The notes below the pieces were generated by a model. It was given only the letters and a program-made list of their open reading frames with translations. It was not told where the DNA came from and searched no databases. A stretch of DNA of 64,000 bases, from assembly GCA_963969595.1 (NCBI GenBank), contig OZ018410.1, forward strand, positions 2,418,001 to 2,482,000, read 5' to 3'. Below are positions 46,401 to 56,581 of this stretch, piece after piece (the stretch's first letter is position 1; the number at the start of each line of letters is the position of its first letter). The translations under genes and the position numbers were made by a program. Source of the stretch: Neckera pumila (taxonomy: Eukaryota; Streptophyta; Bryopsida; Hypnales; Neckeraceae).

Positions 46401-46929
46401 TAATCAGACAAATCAATGTAGCCATTGTATCTAATTTTGAATAGATGATAATATAAAATGTGATTTGTAGTATAGATTATGATACAAAATAGTATGCTCA
46501 CAGTTATGTAATTGGTGCTTAACTAAACATAAATTCTCCACCATTCAAGGAACTCAATTAGAGATGTGTTTTTGTAAAGACAAAGAACTCCCACTTTGAA
46601 ATAGGACAAAATATTTTATTGTAAAGATTAAACAAAACAAGTAAAATCCATAAAAAAAATTTACAAGCATTTGTTTTTTTTAATGACACAGTTTCTGTCA
46701 ATATGACAAGGCCTTGAATATAATGCATCTTTTTACTGAAGGCTTGCAGATTAGGAAGCACATGGTTGCTCATTGGAATTGTCAGTTGCACATTTTATCA
46801 ACTTTAGTATGCAAATGCTACATAATTTGCAAGAGGTCAATCGACAACATCTTGAAGGAACATGAGTTAGATGATGTATATGCCTTAAAGTAAATCTTTC
46901 TTACTTTTTGATTATCAAATGCAATTGAT
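46401..46929. other. AT-rich intergenic DNA
   Basis: No feature seen. Confidence 0.5.
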
Positions 46930-47125
46930 TTTTAATTTTTTTTTGAAACAAATGGGAAGTACCATTGTATTAGAAAACGAATCAAAATGAACAGAAAAGC
47001 CAAGCCTAAGCTGGCTACAAAGAAACTGAACCAGAGGGGCAGAAAATAACAAACAAAAAACTTTTGAAGGACACTTTAATGGAATTCTAGGGTACATGAA
47101 TGGATACAAGGACAATTTTGGGTGT
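46930..47125 (-). mobile_element. LINE 3'-end fragment (minus strand)
   Basis: Shares with 47812-47910 the order AACAAATGGGA.., CCATTG.ATT, AGCCAAGCC.AA.GCTGG. Read on the minus strand it ends in a T-to-A rich tail (TTTTTTTTGAAAC on plus). Only the last part of the element remains. Confidence 0.6.
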
Positions 47126-47245
47126 CTCACCTTATAGAAAATCTTCTTCACAACATATGAAGGATGAGTGATTGAGCATATTAGGAATTACATGGATACT
47201 TGACACTATTAAAAGAACATGTCCCATTCTACCAAGTGATTTCAC

Positions 47246-47509
47246 CTACACTAAATAGTGCAATTAGATTGCCCCAGACTAATATCTCGATATTCACACT
47301 ACATCATTATCAGAGTTATTGTAGAAGGGTGAATTGATGTGGGTAAACATGTGTGCTACATGGGTTGGTCATCTAATTTGTGGCTCGGGATCAGAGAATG
47401 GTTTGTGCCTCCATCTGGACAAGTCATGAATCATGAGGTAAGATGAGGTTACTTCTCTGGGTAAGGCAACCTAATTGTCAAGGCAACCCAATTGCACTGT
47501 TTAGTGTAG
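47246..47509. mobile_element. MITE, ends CTACACTAAATAGTG (copy 2)
   Basis: CTACACTAAATAGTGCAATT on the left and AATTGCACTGTTTAGTGTAG on the right. The inside is similar to 37057-37311, including CAGTCTAAT/CATACTAATTTC-like words. Confidence 0.75.
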
Positions 47510-47784
47510 TGAATCTACCCAACCATTGAAATCTTTGGTAGTGATTCTAAAACTTATCCCAACTTTGTAGTCTTTAGGTGATCATTCCAATTAAATTGGA
47601 CAAACTCGGTAGGTGGAATGGAACAAGACAGTTCTTACACTTGTGAAAACAATTTTAGTCTTTTCTACCAGTAATTTTTCTTTATTCTTTTTTGATAATT
47701 AACTTTTTCCTTAAAATGTGATGATGTCTATTAGAAAATACAAAAAAGAAGATAAATGAATTTGACTCCCCTTTTTTAATTACA

Positions 47785-48625
47785 ATTTTATTTATTTATG
47801 TATTTATTTTTGAACAAATGGGAGATCCATTGCATTCAAAAGAAAAAATCAAGTACAAAAACAGCCAAGCCCAAAGGCTGGTCAAATGAAGAGACATGAG
47901 CAAAAACAAAAGAAAAAGAACGCAACAAAGATAGCAGAAGAGAACTACATGAACTGACAGAAGGAAGGGCCGTTCTTGTGCCATCTAATGTGATCACCAT
48001 TGCGAGAGGCGAGAAGCTGGGCTTTAAGCCAAATCTTGTCAAACTTAGTCCAAATAAGGGAAGCCTGATGCGGTCTTGGCCTTTAATTGGGCACCACATC
48101 CTGAGTCCAGAAGGGCATCCCAAAGGGCTTGTTGAACTAGTCCCCGTGGCCACTAGGTTTGGGAGAATTTTTTTTTATTGCAAGCAATACAGATGAGCCA
48201 GAGAGAGGAGCCACGTAGGAGAAACCATATGATTCTCATACTAAGAAACATGCGGAGAAGGGTTGAGCCGAAAATACATAAGGTGTGATTAAAACAGGCA
48301 TGTGGTCCCAGTAGTGGTTGTTCTCCTAGTAAGTGGTGGAGGATGGATTGTGCATACTTCCATACTTCCATGGCCCGAGGACACTGATAGAATCTACGCA
48401 AAGGGGTTTCATCGTCTCCAGAGAGGCAACAGTTGCATCTGGCATCCATGCTCGGTTGAATTCAAGCTCTCCAAGAATGAATTGCCACCTCGTTATGCCA
48501 CACGGACCACATGAAAGCTGCCTCCTTTTGAGATTTGGCCTTGTCAAACTGGTTCAAAAGTCAGTGAGAGGATATCTGTCCATTTTGATGGAATGGATCT
48601 TTTTAGTTGTCTTCGTTGGATAAGG
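47785..48625 (-). mobile_element. LINE (non-LTR retrotransposon) 3' relic with zinc-knuckle region
   Basis: On the minus strand the frame around 48153-48449 reads CNCCLSGDDETPLRRFYQC, with CPRAMEVW beginning at its last Cys. This matches the zinc-binding zf-RVT segment found after the reverse transcriptase of plant LINEs (C-x2-C ... ET ... F-x2-C-x5-W). The preceding residues (WHNEV/ARW-like) lie in a shifted frame. The 3' end at about 47812 is followed by a TAAATAAATA-type tail. It is 5'-truncated and frameshifted. Confidence 0.75.
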
Positions 48626-48801
48626 AGCTGTTTGCCACATGATGTAATGTAGGAGAGGAGTGGTTCTCTACTACTCTAAGACCAACGACCAAGGTCATAG
48701 ACTTGGGATCGGATCTCCCGTTCTACTCTATTCTATTCAATTACAAATTTTGATCTTAATGGAAAAAATTCTTTTCTTTCTATTTTTCATTAAGGGTGTT
48801 A

Positions 48802-49683
48802 CCCCCTGAAGGACCAATAATCCTTTGGTGGACAAAACAGATTTTAGATCAGCTTGTGTGACTACAATCTTTTGACATGAATTATTGAAACTTTATTTGA
48901 AGACTGAGAAATACATTAGTACTTTATGTAAATATCATTTTTATTTCAATCAGTCAGTGACTGGAAACAAAAATTATGCCACAATAAGCTCTTTGTTGTT
49001 TCAAATGGTAGCAAAAGAAATCCAAAAGATTCAAATAATTATAAAATATTGATAGATTATATTTTTTTGTCTACATAAAAAGCTTTAATTTGTTCCATTT
49101 AGATTAGAGATGTAAAAGTTATGGAGCTTCCTATTTTGTAGCCAACCATTGCATCTTCTTGAGAAAATAATGTATTGAATTTGGTTTTGACCTCATCTTC
49201 TATAATTTCATGATAAAAAGGTTTTACAAGGTTCAATTTGCTTGTGAGAACAATTTCTTTGTTGAGATCAAAGAGTTTCAATTCAATCTTTGTGCTATTT
49301 CCAATTTAGTTTTTCCTTCTCTCTTATACCTGCTTCTATTTAACGATTTCTAAGAGAATGCCCCACCCCCTAGATTTTGAATTCAGTTCTTCCATATGAA
49401 TTTTTTTTGGTTCAAACTCTATGGTAAAAATATTTAAAATTAAAAAGATTCAAAGTCTTATCATCTAATCATGCAAGGTGCAAAAAACTCAATTTATTCA
49501 CTTTAAACACAAATATCTTGTAGTCTATGATGTCAAAGTTTCTGCAAACTACTGTACTAGTATAGTGCAAGATCCTCTAAATAAATATGCGAGAGAAAAA
49601 AAATCAAAGTTCTTTTGCTATTTACAATAGAAAAATAGTTTTGAGTGTTTTTCAACAAAATCAAGGCAGTGGTCCTCCAAGGG
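48802..49683. mobile_element. TTAA-family element, diverged
   Basis: Left GTTA/CCCCCTGAAGGACCAATAA, right CAGTGGTCCTCCAAGGG/TTAA. Colinear with 45491 (AATTATGCCACAATAAGCTC, AAATATCTTGTAGTCTATG). It is older than its neighbour at 49699. Confidence 0.75.
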
Positions 49684-49698
49684 TTAATTCACCTTCAA

Positions 49699-50622
49699 CC
49701 CCTAAAGGACAAAGGCCTCTTTTCTACCAAAAAAGACTCAATACTGCCATTTCCATAGCAAAGAGTAAAAAAAAACTGAATTTTTGTCGAGATCTAACCG
49801 TAGTGTCTTACACCTAGTATGAAAATGTGTAGAAAAAATTTCAAAATTTTTGATAGTACAGATTGCAAGGTATCTGCGTTTAAAGTGAAAAAAATAAAAT
49901 TTTCAGCACATTGCGAGACTAGATTATTTGACTTTGAACTTTCTTAACTTTAATTTTTTGCGCTACAAAGTTTTGAGCTTTAAATCTTTGTAGTGGAAAA
50001 TCAAATTGAGAATTTAGGGAAAAAAATTCAAAAATAATTAATTTTTATACTTTGAAAAATTGTTAAGTAGAAGTAGATACAAAATGGAAGGAAAATCTAA
50101 ATTATTAGTATCTCCAAAATGGAATTAAAATACAGTAATCCCAATGGTGACATTCTTCTAGCAAACAAATGAAACTATGTAGAATTTTTTTTGAAAAATT
50201 GTAAAAAATTATATTAAAAAATGAATCCTACAAATCATTTTTTCAAGAAGATGCTTTCATTGCCCAAAAAACAAGATTGTCCATAACTTTTCCATAAAAA
50301 ATCCAAATGGAATGAATAAAAACTTTCTATGTAGACAAAAATATAATCTATGAGAAAAAAAAATAAAAAAAAAACACTCAAATATTTGAAATTTGTTTTT
50401 GTTGCCCCTTCTCCCCCCTCCTCCCCCTTATTTCGAGTTGTTTGGGGTATAACTTTTGTTTCCGGGCAACAATTAAAAAAATAATTATATCCTTACAAAG
50501 CTAAGCATTTTTTCTATCTTCAAAAAAAAAATTCAGAAAATCAAGACAAAAATTCAGCCCGTAGGTACCGGCCTCCAAATTCCCATTTTTCCCCCAAAGG
50601 GACACTGGTCCTTCCTTTAGGG
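49699..50622. mobile_element. TTAA/CCCCTAAAGG element
   Basis: Left TCAA/CCCCTAAAGGACAAAGGCC, right ACTGGTCCTTCCTTTAGGG/TTAA. Colinear with 14918-15845 (AGATTGCAAGGTATCTGCG, CCCAAAAAACAAGATTGTCC). Fifteen bases separate it from the previous copy, which is in opposite internal orientation. Confidence 0.8.
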
Positions 50623-50626
50623 TTAA

Positions 50627-50847
50627 AGGACAGGCTAGAGACCATGAAAACCATCCCTTTTGCTACCGTGTGAATCATTGGCTTGAAAAAACTACAGAAG
50701 CGCTCATTAAAAGTCAAACTCTTGTACAAAACTTCCCCTTTTCATACAAAGTTTTGAGGATGAATAGTTGCACTTTTGTCCTACATAGAAGAATTCTTTG
50801 TCATTCATTAAGTAGACAAAAAACAGCCCGGGGGGGTCCTTTACAGG
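50627..50847. mobile_element. Short TTAA-flanked element, copy 2
   Basis: Shares its left TTAA (50623-50626) with the preceding element; the right TTAA is at 50848-50851. It is the inverse of 9461-9672 (GAATCATTGG, AAAGTCAAACT, GATGAATAGTTGCACTTTTG). Confidence 0.65.
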
Positions 50848-50851
50848 TTAA

Positions 50852-52005
50852 GTTCTCATCCTGCACCAGTTTTGTACTTTTGTGTGGATGCATATCTTTA
50901 CACACTCCGCCGTGTCATGAAGATTGAATGCTAAAGTGAAAGTGATTTCTGTCATCAGCTTCTTTGAAATAACTGGTCTGCCTTCAGGAAGGCCGGTGCC
51001 GACCTCCAAAATTAAATACCCGGATACTCCATATTAAGTATTTGGCGGAGCACTAGAGCAGGTGTGGATCACATGGAAGCTTTATCATAAGCCAGGCAGT
51101 GAGCAACAAAGCTACAAGTTCTGGCCTCGCATTTGAAGCTTAGGCAGGTTGCCTTCCCCCAATGGTCATAAGTAGGTCAAGAGCAAGCCTATTGTACAGT
51201 TTGGGTAGCATCCATCAATTTTAAAATGAAACAACTGAGCGAGTCACCCTTTTATTTGTGTAAAAGAAAAAAAAAACCCAAAAAAAACCCTGAGTCACCG
51301 ACGCAGCCGGAAGTTCCATATGAAATTCTGTTATTGTCACTTGTGAGTCATGAGAGCATCCACACTCATGCTCCAAATAGGCGGGCCTCCACCAGTCTCC
51401 AAGAGACTGCATGAGAAAAGGTTCTCCACTCATGCCCTTGCAAGAGGTAGAATTTCAGCAAGCTCTGTAAAAACAAGCTAAGGCCCACACAACTGCTTCG
51501 GAGTGTAAATTTGGAGTATCTTTGACATTGTTTGGTCTCATGAAAGGTTGATTCCTTGCTTCAAAACATTGGAAGCTGTTGGGACAGTGTCACGTGGTTG
51601 TATGGAGTTGGGAGTATCATTAGAGACCTCAAAAACAAATCCAAAGTAGGCCCACTACATCATAAATTGAGTATGGGTGAAGGTGCTTTGATGAAAGAGA
51701 AGAAGACAAGGGGCAAACTTTGATCTTACAACCTTGCATATCAAACACAAGCAGGTGTGCTAGAATGTGATCTTAGGAGCGTGAGCCCAAGAGCCTGAGA
51801 GCCTGAGAGCCTGGGAGCTTCCAATTTTTGAGGTATTTCTTTTGGATTTTGGGTTTAGGGATTTTAGAATTTATAGTTAAGGAACACAAAATAAATCGTT
51901 AGGGTACATTGTGTGAATGTAGTAGTCAATAAGATATATCATATTTGATATGAAAAATGCAACACATCATGCAATCAAAATACTAAAGTATTACATGAAA
52001 ATATT
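50852..52005. other. Intergenic DNA
   Basis: A short GAGCCTGA-type microsatellite lies at 51788-51820. GAGAGCATCCACACTCATGC at 51353 resembles a MITE end but has no partner. No gene is supported. Confidence 0.45.
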
Positions 52006-52530
52006 TCAACTAGAAGGTGCTGAAATTGAACTACCTTCATTGTATGATGTCTTGCCATTGGGCTCTACAATAGAATCATCAATGAATTGCAGAAAGCGAG
52101 GATCTATTAATTGGGCCCTAGAAGTCCGCTTAGAATATTGGACTATAAAATCCCTTGCAATGGCCTCTATATAAGTGGGGAGCTGAAATGGCTTAGGAGG
52201 GCTTGAAAAGAATCTATGATTTGCAAAGAATGGAATATGTTTGGACTTGTTCATTGCAATGTGAGTCCTTTTCTCAATCCTAGGATAAAAAAGCTTCACC
52301 CTTAATGCCCGTCTACCAGCATATGCCTGCATAAGTGAATCCTAAGGGGGAAACTTCAAACGATGTGCAAGACTCACACAATTGGTCTGATATCACCCGT
52401 TGAATCCAACGACAAAATAATTGATTGAAATCATTTACCCCTACCACCGAGAGAACCTTCCTGAGGTCATGACCCCATTCTTGAGAGGGTAGGTGGAATA
52501 TGTAAAAATTGATTTATTACATGCTCCCAG
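52006..52530 (-). pseudogene. Frameshifted coding remnant, family unknown
   Basis: On the minus strand one frame runs through HLPSQEWGHDLRKVLSVVG and NQLFCRWIQRVISDQLCESC (about 52520 to 52330). It hits a stop, and an overlapping frame continues from 52332 (RVKLFYPRIEKRTH, HIPFFANHRFFSSPPKPF) to a stop at 52006. Composition and length look like one protein broken by a frameshift. I do not recognise the family. Confidence 0.4.
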
Positions 52531-53854
52531 TCCACATTCTAGATTGACAACAATTAAGAGCAAGCATTTTATCAATGTTATCACTGTGATTGACATAGTC
52601 TACAACAAGTTTTGATTTAACATATTGTTGGGACAGGCTTGAAGCAACCAATAGGTCGGCCTAAGGGAGAAATTGCAATATATGGAAGAATTATAAGTGG
52701 GATATTGCACCTTATGTGCAAAGCTGAAGTAGTCGGTCTGAGCTCGCAATCTATATCCAGGATCCAGATTCACAAACATTAAACAAAATCCTCACCTTTC
52801 CCCCCCTTCCCCCCAAAAGATTCCAATTGGGGCCAAGATTCGTTGGGGAGGATATTGAGAAATTCATGAAATTCTCCACTGAGTCCACGTTACAGATTGA
52901 TATAATTTGTGATTGGAAAAATATATCTATAAATTTAATTATTCAATGTGTTTAGAGATGAAATGCTAAGCAAAAAAAAATTGACTATCTTCATCAAATG
53001 GTAAGGTTAAAGCAAGAGAAGCAATTAACTAGCTTGCCATCAATTGCTTTGTTGATCTTTTGCACTGATTTTGGAAAAAATTCTGACAAGAGTGGAGCAT
53101 TTGAATAGTATGTACATAAATGTCTATCAATGTTTGTAGATATATATTGTATGTAACCAAATATATAAAATAAATAAGACTAAGAATACTATCCATCATC
53201 GATGTGATCTAACTTTGCTTGATTGTACTAAACAATGCATTTAGTGGTGACGATTTATAGACTATAGAGAAAGAAAAAGAGCGAAATGAGAGGGGCTGTG
53301 GGAGCATAATCGAGGTGGAGGAGATCAAAGGAAAGAGGACCTCGGAGGAACTCTATTATTGAGTACATACATAACGGTATATTTTTGGATCAAGGAAAAT
53401 ATGATACATATCCTTTTAAGATGCTTGTAGTGGGGTTGAGAGTAGAGTGGATTTGGTCTGCCGGATGCATCCAAGTCGTGATCTTAAGAATGTGTGGTTC
53501 ATGTTTGATTACATGAAGCACCATAGTTATAAGATACCTACTTTTTCCAATGTCCCATGGTTCTATTATAGTTATAAGATACCTAAATTTTCTACAATTC
53601 CATATTTATATGATACCTATATTTTTCAGAGTCGTAAGTACCATATGTTTTTGAACATCATTTTTTTTCTTCTAAAAAACCCACCATTTTTAAACATTTC
53701 AAGGATAATATCCAAATTTTTTTTTGGGGGGGGGAGGCAAACTTTGGACTCACCAAACCTAGGCTCAAGGCCTATAGGCTTGCATTTTTAGGCTCACACA
53801 TTAGCGTTGTTGCAAATACAAGGGCAATATTTTGTAAGGTAGAATCATGAGATG
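52531..53854. other. Intergenic DNA
   Basis: No gene supported. 53520-53640 repeats TATAAGATACCTA and TTATATGATACCTAT words, a weak tandem array. Confidence 0.45.
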
Positions 53855-54130
53855 GGATTTGGGGGCCTTAGAGGGCCGTTTCAAGCCCGTTCCCCAATCT
53901 AGCCAGATTTAGTGAACGCCGGTACGGGCGTGTCAGAATTTTTTTTTTCAATTTTTTTTTTAAACCAAAACATCATTTTAAGCAGATTTTATTTTCTTCA
54001 AAAATGACGTGGCAGTCATTGTGCCTTGTTAGCCAGCTGCTGCAGCTGCATTCTCCGCAATTTGAGAATGCAGGGGAACACATGCAAACTCGGAGCCCTC
54101 CAAGACCCCAAAATCCCTTCTAATGACCCT
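53855..54130. mobile_element. MITE-like element, copy 2 (paired with 9159-9395)
   Basis: The left end ATGAGATGGGATTTGGGGG and right end CCCCAAAATCCCTTCTAATG enclose CAAGCCCGTTCCCCAATCT, TTTAGTGAACG and ACGTGGCAGTCATTGTGCC in the same order as copy 1. Confidence 0.65.
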
Positions 54131-54828
54131 ATTGTCATACCAAATATTTTAGTCATTGATAATATTATTTTGGTTGTTATATACATTTAAATTTATTAGA
54201 TTTGCAATCTTTTTTTCCAATAGAACAACAAATCAAGGAATATTTTACATGTATTTTGGTTAGTTTAAAAAAATGATATATCATAGGTGATCAAAGGAAA
54301 AGAAAAACAGCTTCTCAATATTGTCTTTAGATTTAGGTCTTGGAATTGAAAAGCTCCTTTGCCCTTTCACATAAATACAATCCACAAATTTTGCACTCCA
54401 AAAGTGGCATTCTAATATAGAGTTGTCTTTCTTGACGTGGAAAGGCATAATCAAATTTCATTCTTTCTAATCTCTTTTAAATATGAACAACTATAGAAGA
54501 TTGACATGTATAAAGTAGAAAGTGAATAAGCATGATGCAATATATAATCCAAATACTTCAAGCTTCATTTCATACATTCAAAAACATTGGGAGAAATATA
54601 GAAATAAAATTCTAGCTTCTTTCAAGAGTATTGTCTCTAAGTTTGAAATCTACACTCTTCTATATCTAACATCTTCCATATCCTTCCAAATACAAAGTTT
54701 TGGTCCACTCCAAGTCTAAACCATCTAGTGTAAATTGCATTAGATAATATAATGTCTAAAGTTTAAAAGCTTAATGACACCTTCATAAAAAATTTGACAA
54801 GATTATGTATGCCAAAATTCCTATTTAA
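54131..54828. other. AT-rich intergenic DNA
   Basis: No feature seen. Confidence 0.5.
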
Positions 54829-55753
54829 CCCCTAAAGGACCGGTTGTCCCCTTGGGGGACAATTTGGGTCTGGGCAGGTTCCTACGATCTCAATTTTTAG
54901 TAATATTTTTTGGGATTTTTTGAGGTTGTGTATTTTTGCGAGATCTTTGCGAATATATCATTTTTATTTTAATTGATGCCCGGGAGCAAAAGTTATGGCA
55001 CAATAAGTAAAATTGGAATTTTGCGGGCAGCCCAAAAAAATCAGAAAAAGTCAAAATAATTTTTTTTTCAAATTTTTTCCTCAAAGATTATATTTTTGTC
55101 TACATGTGAAGCTTTGTTTCATTCAATTTGGACTAATAATGAGAAAGTTATGGACAATCTTAGTTTTCCAGGCAATCTAAGCATCTTCTTGAAAAAATAA
55201 GTTGTAGAATTCATTTTAGAATGCAATTTTGAGAATTTTTCAATTTTTTTTGTTAGACAGGGTTAGATTTTCTTGCTAGAACAATCTCACCATTGGGATT
55301 ATTGTGATTCAATTCCATCTAAAAGCTATTAACAATTTAGATTTTTCTTCAATCTTGTACCCATTTCTACTTAACAATTTTTTAATGAGTGAAAATTAAG
55401 TGCTTCTTTTCCTAAATTTTTTTGGTAGATTCTCAACTCAAGTACTTAACATAAGTAAGTAGAAAATCGAAATCAGTAGTGCAAAAAATTTGAACTAAAA
55501 AGATTCAAAGCCAAAAAACCTAGTGAAGCAAGGTGGAAAAAAACTTGTTTTCTTCACTTTAAATGCATATATCTTGCAATCTACGTGGTCAAAGTTTCTG
55601 AAATTTCTTCCACATATTCATATACTAGTCAAGTATAAGATCTTACGGTTGGATATGCAAAAAAAAACAATTTTTAAAACTCTTTTCTCTTTGCAATAGA
55701 AATGACAGTTTTGAATGGTTTTTGGTAGGAAAATCACCTCGGTCCTTTAGGGG
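54829..55753. mobile_element. TTAA/CCCCTAAAGG element
   Basis: TTAA at 54825-54828 and 55754-55757. Ends CCCCTAAAGGACCGGTTG and ACCTCGGTCCTTTAGGGG are intact. Same internal order and orientation as 45491-46400 (TGCCCGGGAGCAAAAGTTAT, CTCACCATTGGGATTATTG, ATATCTTGCAATCTACG). Confidence 0.88.
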
Positions 55754-56581
55754 TTAAAGGCCATATTCGTTAAAATGAGAGAATATAGCGTCTCATTTTA
55801 ATTATGAGCCTAAATTTAGTATGAAAAAGGGTTCATTAATTTGAGATACTTCAATAAATTGAGACTGTAATATGCCAAAGCAACTACAACTTTTTGTACA
55901 AAAAAAAGTTGCACCAATCCATGTCACTTTGCACACTACACATTTCATATCTTATATTTGTATATTTTTCCATTATAAAGATCACGTACTTTTTAGGGTC
56001 TCTTTGGATAAATTCGCTTTTCACCATTTGTGGGAAAGATATTAAAAGGATCTCAATGACATTTGAACAAAGATTGTTGATAACATACAATAATTAACAA
56101 TTTTAAGATTGTTTGTACAATATTTTGCACAAGCACAGGAATCAGAATTCATAATTAGTCTTCATAAATCACAGTCACCTTCAGAAAGAAACAAACATGA
56201 ACAATAGAAATGAAATTAATAAGTAAAAAAAGGCACAATATAATATTACAAATAACAATACAAATTTATTATATTATGAAAAATGTAGAATATACAATAT
56301 AGTAATAACTAAAAAAGATTGAGCACCCCAAACTAAAGTTAACCCAAAGCAAAATCTATATACATATGACCTTCCAATCTAATTCATTTTAATTTTTTTT
56401 TTTTTTTTTTTTTGGCATAGTTATCATAAAGAAATCACCTAGCAACTTATAACACTTCTCCCAAATTTTTTTTTGTTCTAAATTTTTCTCTTTTTACATT
56501 TATTCTTTAATTGGTTATTTAAAACTAAACTACAAACTCCTAAAATGGCATCCTATGCCCAAAACCTATTCATCCCTGCGC
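55754..56581. other. AT-rich DNA downstream of the 950-codon ORF
   Basis: Very AT-rich with a poly-T tract at 56393-56414. No partner of the upstream palindromes and no terminal repeat is recognised here. Confidence 0.5.
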
